From positions 124,001-188,000 of the forward strand of contig NZ_JAEG01000001.1 in the NCBI RefSeq assembly GCF_000518785.1: 64,000 nt of DNA, in the 5' to 3' direction. Below are positions 24,338 to 33,964 of this stretch, piece after piece (within the stretch, counting starts at the first letter, position 1; each line of letters opens with the position of its first letter). Under the pieces are notes generated by a model. It saw only the letters and a program-made list of their open reading frames with translations, made no database searches and had not been told where the DNA came from. The translations under genes and the position numbers were made by a program. This DNA comes from Paenirhizobium selenitireducens ATCC BAA-1503 (GTDB taxonomy: Bacteria; Pseudomonadota; Alphaproteobacteria; Rhizobiales; Rhizobiaceae).

Positions 24338-25366
24338 ATGCGCGCACTGCAACTCGTCGAAGACCGCAAGCTCGAAATCGTCGACCTGCCCGAGCCGGAA
24401 GCGCCCGGTCCGGGAGAGGTGACGCTCAGGGTCAAGGCCGTGGCGCTCAACCACATCGACGTCTGGGGCTGGCGCGGCATGGCGTTTGCCAAGCGCAAGA
24501 TGCCGCTCGTCATCGGTGCCGAGGCATCGGGCGTCGTCGAGGCGATCGGCCCCGGCGTCGGCAACATCCTTCCCGGCCAGCTCGCCGCCATCTACGGCGC
24601 GCGCACCTGCGGCCTGTGCAAGCCCTGCCGCGATGGCCGCGACAACCTTTGCGAAAACGTCTCTGGCGTGCACGGGTTCCACCTCGACGGTTTTGCCCAG
24701 GAAAAGATCAACCTGCCGGCCCGCCTGCTGGTGCCGGCCCCTCCGGGTGTCGATGCGGTCGCGGCCGCCTTGGCTCCGGTTACCTTCGGCACGGTCGAGC
24801 ACATGCTGTTCGACAATGCCAAGCTCGAACCCGGCGAAACCATCCTCGTCCATGCCGGCGGTTCCGGCATCGGCACGGCGGCGATCCAGCTCGCCAAGAA
24901 GATCGGCTGCACCGTCATCACGACAGTGGGCTCCGACGACAAGATCGAGCCGGCCAAGGCGCTCGGCGCCGATCACGTTATCAACTACCGCACCGACCGT
25001 TTCGAGGGCGTGGTGCGCAAGCTGACCAAGAAGAAGGGCGTCGACGTAGTCTTCGAGCATGTCGGCAAGGATACCTTTGCCGCCTCGATGTTCTGCCTCA
25101 AGCGCGGCGGACGGCTCGTGACCTGCGGATCGACCTCGGGCGTCTCGACCGAAGTCAACCTGATGATGCTGTTCCAGCAGCAGTTGAAGCTGCTGGGCTC
25201 GTTCGGCTGCCGCATGGAGAACATGGCCAATGCCATGCAGAAGATGGCGCGCGGCATCGTCCATCCGGTGATCGACACCGAGGTCAGGTTCGAGGATATC
25301 GACCGGGCGCTGTCGCGGATGGAAGGACGACAGGTATTCGGCAAGATCATCCTCAGGATGGATTGA
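24338..25366 (+). CDS. Zinc-type alcohol dehydrogenase-like oxidoreductase of the AcpXL cluster
   Basis: A 342-residue MDR-superfamily protein. The GroES-like domain contains GAEASGVVEAIGPGVG and a structural zinc site CGLCKPCRDGRDNLCEN; the NAD(P)-binding Rossmann motif is HAGGSGIGTAAIQLAKKIG. It sits between the ketosynthases and lpxXL, where rhizobia keep such a gene. A likely role is enoyl or keto reduction of the long acyl-AcpXL chain (inference); the family alone would suggest alcohol, quinone or enoyl substrates. Confidence 0.85.
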   Translation: MRALQLVEDRKLEIVDLPEPEAPGPGEVTLRVKAVALNHIDVWGWRGMAFAKRKMPLVIGAEASGVVEAIGPGVGNILPGQLAAIYGARTCGLCKPCRDGRDNLCENVSGVHGFHLDGFAQEKINLPARLLVPAPPGVDAVAAALAPVTFGTVEHMLFDNAKLEPGETILVHAGGSGIGTAAIQLAKKIGCTVITTVGSDDKIEPAKALGADHVINYRTDRFEGVVRKLTKKKGVDVVFEHVGKDTFAASMFCLKRGGRLVTCGSTSGVSTEVNLMMLFQQQLKLLGSFGCRMENMANAMQKMARGIVHPVIDTEVRFEDIDRALSRMEGRQVFGKIILRMD

Positions 25367-25368
25367 GC

Positions 25369-26298
25369 GTGAAGCTCTTCATCACCCGGCTTGTCCTGGC
25401 ATCTCGCCGCTTCTCGCAGTGGGCCGTGGCACAGTTCGCCTTCGGCTTCCTCACGCTGCTGAAGATCTTCCCGGCCGATCCGGCGATCAATTTCGCCGAC
25501 CGGCTGATGCGCTACCTCGGGCCGAAGACCAGCCGCCACCGGCTGATGCTGACCAATCTGCGCAACGCCTTTCCGGAGAAGGGTGAGGCTGAGATCGAGG
25601 CGATCGCGCTCGGCAGCTGGGGCCATATGGGGCGGCTTGCTGCGGAATATGTATTCCTCGACCGCCTGTTCGATTTCGATCCGGAAAAGCCCGGCCAGGG
25701 GCGCATCGAGGTCTCCGGCATTCCGCTCTTCCTCGACCTGCGCGACAATCCGCGCCCGTTCATCGTATTTTCCGCCCATACCGGCAATTTCGAGCTGCTG
25801 CCCGTCGCCGGTGCCGCCTTCGGGCTCTATGTGACGGTGCTGTTCCGGCCGCCGAACAATCCCTATATCGGCGAGAAGGTTTTCGAGTTCCGCGCCAAGC
25901 GCATGGGCAAGCTCGTGCCTTCCCATGCCGGCTCGTCCTTCGCGCTGGCGCGGCAGCTGGAAAACGGCGGCGGCGTCGGTGTGCTGGTCGACCAGAAGTT
26001 CAAGAAGGGCGTATCGACGAAATTCTTCGGCCGCGACGTCAAGACCAATCCGCTGCTGGCAAAGCTGGCGCGCCAGTTCGATTGCGACGTCTATCCGGCC
26101 CGTTGCATCCGCCTGCCGGGCAACCGATTCCGTCTGGAAATCGAGCCGCGGGTCGAACTGCCGCGCAATGCGGCCGGCCAGCTCGATGTGACCGCCACCG
26201 CCCAGCTCCTCAACAATAAAGTTGAAACCTGGGTCCGCGAATTTCCGGAACAATGGCTCTGGTACCACGACCGCTGGAGCATCAAGCGCGAGCTTTAG
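25369..26298 (+). CDS. lpxXL: Lipid A very-long-chain acyltransferase LpxXL
   Basis: A 309-residue HtrB/MsbB-family acyltransferase of the inner membrane. HTGNFELLPVAG has the H-x4-E catalytic motif; FKKGVSTKFFGR and EQWLWYHDRW are family segments; an N-terminal hydrophobic stretch anchors it. It transfers 27-hydroxyoctacosanoate from AcpXL to the 2' side of lipid A. The start is GTG 25369, two bases after the stop of the dehydrogenase gene. Last gene of the cluster. Confidence 0.93.
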   Translation: MKLFITRLVLASRRFSQWAVAQFAFGFLTLLKIFPADPAINFADRLMRYLGPKTSRHRLMLTNLRNAFPEKGEAEIEAIALGSWGHMGRLAAEYVFLDRLFDFDPEKPGQGRIEVSGIPLFLDLRDNPRPFIVFSAHTGNFELLPVAGAAFGLYVTVLFRPPNNPYIGEKVFEFRAKRMGKLVPSHAGSSFALARQLENGGGVGVLVDQKFKKGVSTKFFGRDVKTNPLLAKLARQFDCDVYPARCIRLPGNRFRLEIEPRVELPRNAAGQLDVTATAQLLNNKVETWVREFPEQWLWYHDRWSIKREL

Positions 26299-26571
26299 GC
26301 GGGGCAGCGTTGACTTTTATTGGTGCTTCGTCGCTGCCGGCCGCACGCGGTCACGGCAATCTGCCACCAGAGGCTTGATTGATGCCAATTTCCTCTGTTT
26401 TTCAGGGTGTTCGCACCGGTAGCGGCTATACCACCTGAAAGTTAGGCGATTGAATGTGAGAATCATTCATGTTAACAGCCGCCTCATGCATCAAACGTCG
26501 GTGCGTGTTGCGATTGCATATCTGCCGACGACGATATCTCCTCGTTCGCGTTCATCAGGGCAGTTGTCAAA
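26299..26571. other. Intergenic region before the PAS protein gene
   Basis: About 270 bp. It contains the interrupted palindrome GAATG-TGAGAAT-CATTC at 26452-26468, with an inner TGA-GAA-TCA symmetry, which could be an operator (Fur/Mur-like by appearance, not established). No terminator with a T-run is seen after lpxXL. Confidence 0.35.
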
Positions 26572-27309
26572 GTGGCATTCGAAGTCTCTTCCCATCCCAG
26601 TTTGCTGCCGCTCTTCGAAGCGGTCTCGCTGAAGAATTCGCAGCTTCAGCAGGCGATTCGGGTTGGAGACGATCATCTGGTCAGACTGCTCGATCGGGAG
26701 CTCGATCCGCTCATCGCGGCCGTGGTCGACTATCACGCCAGCGACATTGCCGAGATCCACATGCAGCTGTGCTTCGTCGGCAGCCTCATCCGCGAGGACG
26801 CCGACGACCGCTCCTGTGTCCAGCGCCACGCAGCGGTCCTGTCGATCCTTCTGGACCGGTATTTCGGTGACGGCCGCGAGCGGGCTCGCTCTGCGTCATC
26901 GATTGCGCTCGCTGGCCTGGAAGCAAGGATGGACGGCGAGGACAATTATCTCAACGAATCGATCCTCAACAGCATGCCCGACAGGGTCGCCGTCGTGACC
27001 CTCGATTACCGGTTCCTCTACTGCAATCCGGCGCATGCCGGATGGCTCGGAGCCACCCAGCTCGATTTGGTCGGCCGCAATCTGTTCGAATTTGTCGATG
27101 ATGCGCAGGTTGCCCAGGACATCCGCGGCCAGCTCGACCGGTGTTTCGCCGGCGAGCAATCGGAGGTCTGCTACTGGTGGCGCATCACCGGCAAGGGCAC
27201 GGCCTTGCGAAGCCGCGCGGCTCCCTTGCGCACACCGCGGGGCGACGTGATCGGCGCCATCCTGACATTGCTGGAAGACCAGCGTCTGGCCGGGGAAATC
27301 GCTGCCTGA
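26572..27309 (+). CDS. PAS domain protein without recognisable output domain
   Basis: A 245-residue protein. The N-terminal half (about 1-125) is helical with no family I recognise; residues about 130-235 are a PAS domain (SMPDRVAVVTLDYRFLYCNP, LVGRNLFEFVDD, GDVIGAILTLLED). No kinase, GGDEF or DNA-binding domain is attached. The start is GTG 26572 with a poor ribosome binding site, so the N-terminus is uncertain. Convergent with the hemerythrin gene and next to the cbb3 oxidase genes, it may sense redox or a ligand, but this is a guess from position. Confidence 0.7.
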   Translation: MAFEVSSHPSLLPLFEAVSLKNSQLQQAIRVGDDHLVRLLDRELDPLIAAVVDYHASDIAEIHMQLCFVGSLIREDADDRSCVQRHAAVLSILLDRYFGDGRERARSASSIALAGLEARMDGEDNYLNESILNSMPDRVAVVTLDYRFLYCNPAHAGWLGATQLDLVGRNLFEFVDDAQVAQDIRGQLDRCFAGEQSEVCYWWRITGKGTALRSRAAPLRTPRGDVIGAILTLLEDQRLAGEIAA

Positions 27310-27378
27310 GAGGCGAGGGCAGGGGCTCGCGGTCCCTGTATGAAGCAAGGTCCGGCGCCTGGCGGTTGATGGCGGAGA

Positions 27379-27903
27379 TCAGTTGCAGCCGCTGATCTTG
27401 GCATCTTCCGGCACGTACTGCAGCAGATACTCCCGCTCGAAGGCGAGGTGGCGCCGCATGCCTTCGAAGAAGCCGCGCAGCATGTAGCCGACCGCTTCCA
27501 TGTTCACGGCACTGCCGGATCCCAGCTTCAATAGCGCGTCGGTCAGTTCTTCTGCGAAGCACTCGTCTTCGCAGTGCTCGAACTTCAGCCGGTCGAGGGT
27601 CTCGCGCACATGCTCGGCATCGCGGCTGCCGGTTTCAAGCCAGGGAAAGAGGATGCTCTCCTCGTAGTGGTGTACGCCTTTGATCAGGGGACCCAGCGCC
27701 TTGGCCGCGTAGATGCACTTCTGCCGGTTGATGTTGGAGGGTAGCGAGTCGGCGATCTCCTCAAGCTCGCTGCAGAGTGACAACTGCTCCTCCTGGGCTT
27801 TGCGCAGCCAGGCGAGGGAACGCTGGCATGGTTCCATGACGCCGTTGGGGGGGAGCTGATTCGCCGTTTCTTTCGGATCGTTGCTCATCGATTTCGCCTG
27901 CAT
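27379..27903 (-). CDS. Hemerythrin HHE domain protein
   Basis: A 174-residue four-helix protein with the ligand pattern of hemerythrin-like domains: HHYEESILFPWLE, a mid-protein FEHCEDE, and RRHLAFEREYLLQYV. Bacterial members bind oxygen, nitric oxide or iron. The start is ATG 27903 or the internal ATG at 27888 (MSNDPKE). It is divergent from ccoN, with the FNR box at 28075 between them, so it may be co-regulated with the high-affinity oxidase. Confidence 0.85.
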   Translation of the reverse strand: MQAKSMSNDPKETANQLPPNGVMEPCQRSLAWLRKAQEEQLSLCSELEEIADSLPSNINRQKCIYAAKALGPLIKGVHHYEESILFPWLETGSRDAEHVRETLDRLKFEHCEDECFAEELTDALLKLGSGSAVNMEAVGYMLRGFFEGMRRHLAFEREYLLQYVPEDAKISGCN

Positions 27904-28074
27904 TGCCGCTCCTCCCGAGCATCCGCCGCCGTCGAGACCGAAATCCGTCGGACGGGTTCGTGCCCAAAATCAGCTTCCCTCTCGGTTGCGCTGCGATGAC
28001 GCATGGCGCCGAGGCTGCAAATCGCAGAATGGGAAGCTTGAATATAAGTTTCCGTAATTCAGTCACAGCTTGCA

Positions 28075-28088
28075 TTGATTTGGATCAA
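28075..28088. promoter_or_regulatory. FNR box upstream of ccoN
   Basis: TTGAT-TTGG-ATCAA is a perfect match to the FNR/anaerobox consensus. It lies about 104 bp before the ccoN ATG, leaving room for a promoter with the box at -41.5. It could also act on the divergent hemerythrin gene. Confidence 0.85.
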
Positions 28089-28191
28089 GGTGGATTGTCA
28101 GTCAGAATGCGAATTCTTCAGTTGAGGCGGAAGGAATCCCCGGCGGGGTTTCCATTCGTGAATGATCAGCAAGCGTTGGGGGATACCAACA

Positions 28192-29820
28192 ATGAATTAC
28201 ACGTTAGAAACAATGGTGATGGCGGTCCTCGCCTTCGCCGCGCTGCTTGGGGTTGCTTTTGCCCAAGACAGCCTGTTCGCCGTCCACATGTGGGTGGCGT
28301 TCTTCGTGCTGACCGCTGGTACGATCGTCATGCTTCGTCGCATGAAGTTCGCACCGGCAAACGTCAAGTCTGCCGAGCAGATCAAGTCCGAATACTTTGA
28401 CGAAGTCGTCAAGTACGGCGTGATCGCCACGGTGTTCTGGGGCGTCGTCGGCTTCCTCGTCGGTGTCGTCGTGGCACTGCAACTGGCCTTTCCGGACCTC
28501 AACATCGAGCCGTGGTTCAACTTCGGCCGTATGCGTCCGCTGCACACGTCCGCCGTTATCTTCGCCTTTGGCGGTAACGCGCTGATCGCCACCTCCTTCT
28601 ATGTCGTGCAGCGCACCTCGCGCCAGCGACTGTTCGGCGGTTCGCTCGGCTGGTTCGTGTTCTGGGGCTACCAGTTCTTCATCATCATGGCCGCCACCGG
28701 CTACCTGCTCGGCATCACCGCAGGGCGCGAATATGCCGAACCGGAATGGTATGTCGACCTTTGGCTGACCGTCGTCTGGGTTGCCTATCTGATCACCTTC
28801 CTCGGTACGCTGATGACCCGGCGCGAGTCCCACATCTATGTGGCGAACTGGTTCTACCTGTCGTTCATCGTTACCATCGCCATGCTGCACATCGTCAACA
28901 ACTTGGCGGTCCCGGTCTCGTTCCTCGGCGTGAAGAGCTATTCGGCCTTCTCCGGTGTTCAGGATGCGCTGACGCAGTGGTGGTATGGCCACAACGCCGT
29001 CGGCTTCTTCCTGACCGCAGGCTTCCTCGGCATGATGTACTACTTCGTTCCGAAGCAGTCCGGCCGTCCTGTCTACTCCTATCGTCTGTCGATCATCCAC
29101 TTCTGGGCTCTGATCTTCATGTACATCTGGGCCGGCCCGCACCACCTGCACTATACGGCTCTGCCGGACTGGGCTCAGACGCTCGGCATGGTCTTCTCCA
29201 TCATGCTGTGGATGCCCTCCTGGGGTGGCATGATCAACGGTCTGATGACGCTTTCGGGCGCCTGGGACAAGATCCGTACCGACCCGATCATCCGCATGAT
29301 GGTCATCGCGATCGCCTTCTACGGCATGTCGACCTTCGAAGGTCCGATGATGTCCATCAAGTCGGTCAACTCGCTCAGCCACTACACCGACTGGACCATC
29401 GGTCACGTTCACTCCGGCGCACTCGGCTGGGTTGGCATGATCACCTTCGGCGCCGTCTACTACCTGACGCCCAAGCTGTGGAACCGCAATCGTCTGTATT
29501 CGCTGCGCCTGGTCAACTGGCACTTCTGGCTCGCCACCCTCGGCATCGTCGTCTACGCCGCCGTTCTGTGGGTTGCCGGCATTCAGCAGGGTCTGATGTG
29601 GCGTGAATACGATGAGCAGGGCTTCCTGGTCTATTCGTTCGCCGAATCGGTCGCCGCCATGTTCCCGTACTACGTGCTGCGTGCTGTCGGTGGTGCCATG
29701 TACCTCGTCGGTGGTCTCATCATGGCCTACAACGTCCTGATGACGATCCTCGGTTACGAACGCCAGGAAGCACCGATCCCCGGCTCCGTCGTACCCGCTG
29801 CCGCCCAGCCGGCCGAATAA
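28192..29820 (+). CDS. ccoN: cbb3-type cytochrome c oxidase subunit I
   Basis: A 542-residue catalytic subunit with about 12 membrane helices. It reduces oxygen to water at the haem b3-CuB centre and has very high oxygen affinity. Haem and CuB ligands are found in [43 protein letters not shown] and [16 protein letters not shown] 28192 has GGGGGATACCAACA before it; the in-frame ATG at 28162 is less likely. First gene of ccoNOQP. Confidence 0.97.
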   Translation: MNYTLETMVMAVLAFAALLGVAFAQDSLFAVHMWVAFFVLTAGTIVMLRRMKFAPANVKSAEQIKSEYFDEVVKYGVIATVFWGVVGFLVGVVVALQLAFPDLNIEPWFNFGRMRPLHTSAVIFAFGGNALIATSFYVVQRTSRQRLFGGSLGWFVFWGYQFFIIMAATGYLLGITAGREYAEPEWYVDLWLTVVWVAYLITFLGTLMTRRESHIYVANWFYLSFIVTIAMLHIVNNLAVPVSFLGVKSYSAFSGVQDALTQWWYGHNAVGFFLTAGFLGMMYYFVPKQSGRPVYSYRLSIIHFWALIFMYIWAGPHHLHYTALPDWAQTLGMVFSIMLWMPSWGGMINGLMTLSGAWDKIRTDPIIRMMVIAIAFYGMSTFEGPMMSIKSVNSLSHYTDWTIGHVHSGALGWVGMITFGAVYYLTPKLWNRNRLYSLRLVNWHFWLATLGIVVYAAVLWVAGIQQGLMWREYDEQGFLVYSFAESVAAMFPYYVLRAVGGAMYLVGGLIMAYNVLMTILGYERQEAPIPGSVVPAAAQPAE

Positions 29821-29835
29821 GAAGGAAGGCTAACA

Positions 29836-30567
29836 ATGTCCATTCTTGATAAACACCAAATCCTCGAGAAGAACTCCAGCCTTCTGCTCCTCGGTTCCCT
29901 GCTGGTCGTGACCATCGGCGGCATCGTGGAAATCGCACCGCTCTTCTATCTCGAAAACACCATCGAGAAGGTGGAGGGGATGCGTCCCTACTCGCCGCTC
30001 GAACTGGCCGGTCGCAACATCTACCAGCGTGAAGGCTGCTATGTCTGTCACAGCCAGATGATCCGCCCGTTCAAGGACGAGGTCGAGCGCTACGGTCACT
30101 ACTCGCTGGCTGCGGAGTCGATGTACGACCACCCGTTCCAGTGGGGTTCCAAGCGTACCGGTCCGGATCTGGCCCGCGTGGGCGACCGCTATTCGAACGA
30201 ATGGCACGTCCAGCACCTGACCGAACCGCGCGACGTCGTTCCGGAATCGATCATGCCGAGCTACGCGTTCCTCAAGACGACGCCGCTCAAGGTTGCCAAT
30301 GTCACGGCAAATCTGGAGACCAACAAGATCGTTGGCGTTCCTTACTCGGATGACATGATCGCAAACGCCGAAGCCGATCTGTCGGCCCAGGCGGATCCGA
30401 ACGCGGATACGACAGCTCTGCTGGCCCGCTATCCGAAGGCCAAGGTTGGCGATTTCGACGGCAATCCTGCCGAACTGACGGAAATGGACGCACTCGTCGC
30501 CTATCTCCAGATGCTCGGCACTCTCGTCGACTTCACCACCTACGATGACGCCACTGGCTATCGCTGA
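29836..30567 (+). CDS. ccoO: cbb3-type cytochrome c oxidase subunit II (monohaem cytochrome c)
   Basis: A 243-residue membrane-anchored cytochrome c. An N-terminal helix (about residues 15-38) is followed by the haem-binding motif [13 protein letters not shown] and the distal [14 protein letters not shown] segment. It passes electrons from CcoP to CcoN. It starts 15 bp after ccoN with GAAGGAAGG. Confidence 0.97.
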   Translation: MSILDKHQILEKNSSLLLLGSLLVVTIGGIVEIAPLFYLENTIEKVEGMRPYSPLELAGRNIYQREGCYVCHSQMIRPFKDEVERYGHYSLAAESMYDHPFQWGSKRTGPDLARVGDRYSNEWHVQHLTEPRDVVPESIMPSYAFLKTTPLKVANVTANLETNKIVGVPYSDDMIANAEADLSAQADPNADTTALLARYPKAKVGDFDGNPAELTEMDALVAYLQMLGTLVDFTTYDDATGYR

Positions 30568-30577
30568 GGAGAGGCAC

Positions 30578-30730
30578 ATGGAAACCTATACGGCCATGCG
30601 CCACTTCGCGGACAGCTGGGGCTTGCTCGCCATGACCCTGTTCTTTGTCGGCGTTGTCGTCTTCACCTTCCGGCCCGGCGGCAAGAAAGTTGCTGACGAA
30701 GCGGCAAGCATCCCTCTCAAGGAGGACTAA
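30578..30730 (+). CDS. ccoQ: cbb3-type cytochrome c oxidase subunit IV (CcoQ)
   Basis: A 50-residue protein with one membrane helix (SWGLLAMTLFFVGVVVFTF) followed by RPGGKK, typical of CcoQ, which stabilises the oxidase. ATG 30578 follows GAGGAGAGGCAC. It lies between ccoO and ccoP. Confidence 0.93.
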   Translation: METYTAMRHFADSWGLLAMTLFFVGVVVFTFRPGGKKVADEAASIPLKED

Positions 30731-30733
30731 GAG

Positions 30734-31597
30734 ATGTCTGAGAAAGAAATCGATAAAATCAGCGGCGTCGAAACCACTGGCCACGTTTGGGATGGTATCC
30801 GCGAGCTCAACAATCCGATGCCGCGTTGGTGGGTCTGGACCTTCTACCTGACCATCATCTGGGCCATCGGCTACACAGTGTTCTACCCGGCCTGGCCGCT
30901 CCTGACGACCAATACCAAGGGCCTGCTGAACACGACCAACCGCTCGGCTCTGGCCGAGGAAATGGTTGCGGCAAAGTCGGCACAGGCGGTTTATCTGGAC
31001 AAGATCGCCGCGATGCCGCTCGCCGACATCGTCGCTGACAAGGACCTGGCCCAGTTCGCCGTCGCCGGTGGCGCGGCAGCCTTCAAGGTCAACTGCTCGC
31101 CGTGCCACGGCTCGGGCGCAGCCGGTGGCATGGGCTATCCGAACCTGAACGATGACGACTGGCTCTGGGGTGGCGATCTCGAATCGATCAACACCACGCT
31201 CGCCCACGGCATCCGCTACGAGAGCGATGCTGACACCCGCGTCTCCGAAATGCCGGCCTTCGCCGACGTTCTGGATGCCGAGCAGATCAAGCAGGTTGCC
31301 GCCTATGTCGTCAGCCTGACCGGAACGCCGGCCGATGCCGCCATGGTCGAGCCGGGCAAGACCGTGTTCGCCGAAAACTGCGCAGCCTGCCATGGCGAAG
31401 ATGCCAAGGGCGGACGCGACTTCGGTGCCCCGAACCTGACGGACGCCATCTGGCTGAAGGTCAGCGACGAGGCCGGTATCGTCGAGCAGGTCTCGCGTCC
31501 CAAGCACGGCGTGATGCCGGCCTGGAATGCTCGCCTTGGCGAAACGACCGTCAAGCAGCTCGCCATCTACGTCCACTCGCTGGGTGGCGGCGAGTAA
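30734..31597 (+). CDS. ccoP: cbb3-type cytochrome c oxidase subunit III (dihaem cytochrome c)
   Basis: A 287-residue protein: an N-terminal DHVWDGIRELNNPMPRWW-type region (here GHVWDGI...), a membrane helix, then two cytochrome c domains with CSPCHGSGAAGG and CAACHGEDAKGG haem motifs. It receives electrons from periplasmic cytochrome c. A strong terminator follows the gene. Confidence 0.97.
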   Translation: MSEKEIDKISGVETTGHVWDGIRELNNPMPRWWVWTFYLTIIWAIGYTVFYPAWPLLTTNTKGLLNTTNRSALAEEMVAAKSAQAVYLDKIAAMPLADIVADKDLAQFAVAGGAAAFKVNCSPCHGSGAAGGMGYPNLNDDDWLWGGDLESINTTLAHGIRYESDADTRVSEMPAFADVLDAEQIKQVAAYVVSLTGTPADAAMVEPGKTVFAENCAACHGEDAKGGRDFGAPNLTDAIWLKVSDEAGIVEQVSRPKHGVMPAWNARLGETTVKQLAIYVHSLGGGE

Positions 31598-31663
31598 TAC
31601 GGTTGACGGATTGGGCGGGGGCGTCCGGTGACGCCGCCGCCTGCCAATTGATCAGAAACGAAA

Positions 31664-31687
31664 CCACGCCTTCGGGCGTGGTTTTTT
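31664..31687 (+). terminator. Rho-independent terminator after ccoP
   Basis: CCACGCC-TTCG-GGCGTGG stem with a UUCG tetraloop followed by six T residues. It separates ccoNOQP from ccoGHIS. Confidence 0.93.
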
Positions 31688-31816
31688 CTTGCGTCGGCAC
31701 GGTTTTGCTTCAAAGCTTCCGTGGTGGACGGCTGACCATGCTGCTCGTGTGTGTAAGAACGGCGCATCCTGCCAAATATGGCTCTTTTTCTATCCATTGC
31801 GACGCTTCGCCGCTGC

Positions 31817-31830
31817 TTGATATAAGTCAA
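31817..31830. promoter_or_regulatory. FNR box upstream of ccoG
   Basis: TTGAT-ATAA-GTCAA, nine of ten consensus positions, 54 bp before the ccoG ATG chosen here. Third FNR box in 12.5 kb. Confidence 0.8.
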
Positions 31831-31883
31831 GGCAGGGTATGGTGCCAAATGGGAGAAGAAGCGCTAAACGAAGAGGTCCTGTG

Positions 31884-33470
31884 ATGAATCTGCATGCTGA
31901 CAAAGGAGCGGCGGCCGAACCCGTCGAAGTCGAACGCCATGAGGCCGAGCCGGTCATGTCGGCGAAGATCCGGCGGCCCCTCTATGAAGCACGCAAGAAG
32001 ATCTTCCCGAAGAGGGCAGAGGGCCGATTCCGCCAGTTCAAGTGGCTGGTCATGCTCGTCACCCTCGGCATCTATTACCTGACGCCTTGGCTGCGCTGGG
32101 ACCGTGGTGAATTCGCTCCCGACCAGGCCGTGCTGATCGACCTCGCGCACCGCCGGTTCTACTTCTTCTTCATCGAGATCTGGCCGCAGGAATTCTTCTT
32201 CGTCGCAGGCCTGCTCGTCATGGCCGGCTTCGGCCTCTTCCTCATCACCTCGGCCGTCGGGCGTGCCTGGTGCGGCTATACCTGTCCCCAGACCGTCTGG
32301 GTCGATCTCTTCCTGGTCGTCGAGCGGGCGATCGAAGGGGATCGCAACGCCCGCATGAAGCTGGAAACCGCCCCCTGGACCTTCGACAAGATCTGGAAGC
32401 GCGTGGTCAAGCATGCCATCTGGCTGGCGATCGCGGTTGCGACCGGCGGCGCCTGGATCTTCTACTTCGCCGATGCGCCGACTTTGGCGGTGGACTTCGC
32501 CACCGGCTATGCGGCGCCGGTCGCCTACATGACGGTTGCCGTTCTGACCGCGACCACCTACGTCTTCGGCGGCATCATGCGCGAACAGGTCTGCATCTAC
32601 ATGTGCCCCTGGCCGCGCATCCAGGCTGCGATGCTGGACGAGAATTCGCTGGTCGTCACCTACAACGACTGGCGCGGCGAGCCTCGCACGCGCGGCTCGA
32701 AGAAGGCCGCGGCGGCTGGGCTGTCCGTTGGCGATTGCGTCGACTGTAATGCCTGCGTCGCCGTCTGTCCGATGGGCATCGACATTCGTGACGGTCAACA
32801 GCTCGAATGCATCACCTGCGCGCTGTGCATCGACGCCTGCGACAGCGTCATGGACAAGGTCGGCAAGCCGCGCGGCCTGATCGCCTATGCGACGCTCGAC
32901 GAGTACCAGGGCAACATGGCGCTCGCCACCGGCGACGGCGCGACGCCGATCGATCCGCGCAAGGTTCGCGATGCCGATGGCAAGTTCATCGACTCGATCC
33001 GCCATTTCGACTGGAAGATCATCTTCCGCCCGCGCACGCTGCTCTATATGGGCGTCTGGGCGGCGGTCGGTGTCGGCCTGCTCGTCGCGCTGCTCAGCCG
33101 CGACCGTCTCGAGGTCAACGTTCTGCACGACCGCAATCCGCAATTCGTGATGGAGTCCGACGGCTCGATCCGCAACGGTTACACCGTGCGCATCTTGAAC
33201 ATGATCCCGCAACCGCGCAATATCAGCGTGTCGCTCGATGGTCTGCCGGATGCGACGATGAAGGTGAACGGTCAGAACGAAACGGCAGTGCGCACGTTCT
33301 CCGTCGCGGCCGGTCCCGACGAGGCGACGACCCTCAAGGTCTTCGTCACCCTGCCTGCCGGTCGTCTGGAGCATCAGTCCGAAGACTTCGAATTCGTCAT
33401 CAAGGATGAAGGCGGCGACGAACACGACACTTATGACGCCGTCTTCTTCGGCCCTGGAGCGAAAAAATGA
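31884..33470 (+). CDS. ccoG: CcoG (FixG) cbb3 oxidase accessory ferredoxin
   Basis: A 528-residue membrane protein with two [4Fe-4S] motifs (CVDCNACVAVCPMGID, CITCALCIDACDSVMD) after the membrane helices, and a periplasmic IgG-like C-terminal domain (residues about 400-528). It is thought to reduce Cu(II) for cbb3 copper insertion. I use ATG 31884 (AAGAGGTCCTGTG upstream); the ATG at 31839 would leave only 8 bp between the FNR box and the start codon. First gene of ccoGHIS. Confidence 0.95.
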   Translation: MNLHADKGAAAEPVEVERHEAEPVMSAKIRRPLYEARKKIFPKRAEGRFRQFKWLVMLVTLGIYYLTPWLRWDRGEFAPDQAVLIDLAHRRFYFFFIEIWPQEFFFVAGLLVMAGFGLFLITSAVGRAWCGYTCPQTVWVDLFLVVERAIEGDRNARMKLETAPWTFDKIWKRVVKHAIWLAIAVATGGAWIFYFADAPTLAVDFATGYAAPVAYMTVAVLTATTYVFGGIMREQVCIYMCPWPRIQAAMLDENSLVVTYNDWRGEPRTRGSKKAAAAGLSVGDCVDCNACVAVCPMGIDIRDGQQLECITCALCIDACDSVMDKVGKPRGLIAYATLDEYQGNMALATGDGATPIDPRKVRDADGKFIDSIRHFDWKIIFRPRTLLYMGVWAAVGVGLLVALLSRDRLEVNVLHDRNPQFVMESDGSIRNGYTVRILNMIPQPRNISVSLDGLPDATMKVNGQNETAVRTFSVAAGPDEATTLKVFVTLPAGRLEHQSEDFEFVIKDEGGDEHDTYDAVFFGPGAKK

Positions 33471-33964
33471 CCACACAGAGCGAGAAGTCGTCCTTCGTCT
33501 TTACCGGTTGGCATATGCTGGTGGCGATGCTGCTGTTCTTCGGCACCATCATCACCGTCAACTTCACCATGGCCTATTACGCGACCTCGACGTGGAGCGG
33601 GCTGGTGGTGAAGAACACCTACGTCGCCAGCCAGGAGTTCAACGGCAAGGCCGCGGGGATCCGTTCCATGCTGGCGACCGGCATCAAGGGCAAGCTGGAG
33701 GTCAAGGGCGACAATATCCGCTATGCTCTCACCTTGCCGGGCGACGAGCCGGTGATTGCCGACACCGTGACCGTCCATTTCAAGCGGCCGGTCGGCGAGA
33801 ATCAGGACTTCATCACCGAACTCCAGCCTGCTGGCGCCGGGATCTACGAGGCCTCGCACGAGGTTCTCCACGGTCACTGGATCGTCGAGGTCGTGGCCGT
33901 CAAGGACGGCCAGACCATCATGCACGAGGCAAACCGCATCGCGGTGATCGGAGAGGCAAAATGA
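33467..33964 (+). CDS. ccoH: CcoH (FixH) cbb3 oxidase assembly protein
   Basis: A 165-residue protein with one membrane helix (GWHMLVAMLLFFGTIITVNF) and a periplasmic beta domain, matching FixH in order and length. Required for assembly of the cbb3 oxidase. ATGA overlaps join it to both ccoG and ccoI. Confidence 0.95.
   Translation: MTTQSEKSSFVFTGWHMLVAMLLFFGTIITVNFTMAYYATSTWSGLVVKNTYVASQEFNGKAAGIRSMLATGIKGKLEVKGDNIRYALTLPGDEPVIADTVTVHFKRPVGENQDFITELQPAGAGIYEASHEVLHGHWIVEVVAVKDGQTIMHEANRIAVIGEAK

Noticed and set aside
22465..24591. 708-codon open frame on the minus strand
   Set aside because: Antisense of two ketosynthase genes; Arg/Gly/His-rich composition typical of high-GC shadow frames.
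31839..31883. Longer ccoG start at ATG 31839
   Set aside because: It lies only 8 bp after the FNR box and would leave no room for a promoter and leader; ATG 31884 has a better ribosome binding site.
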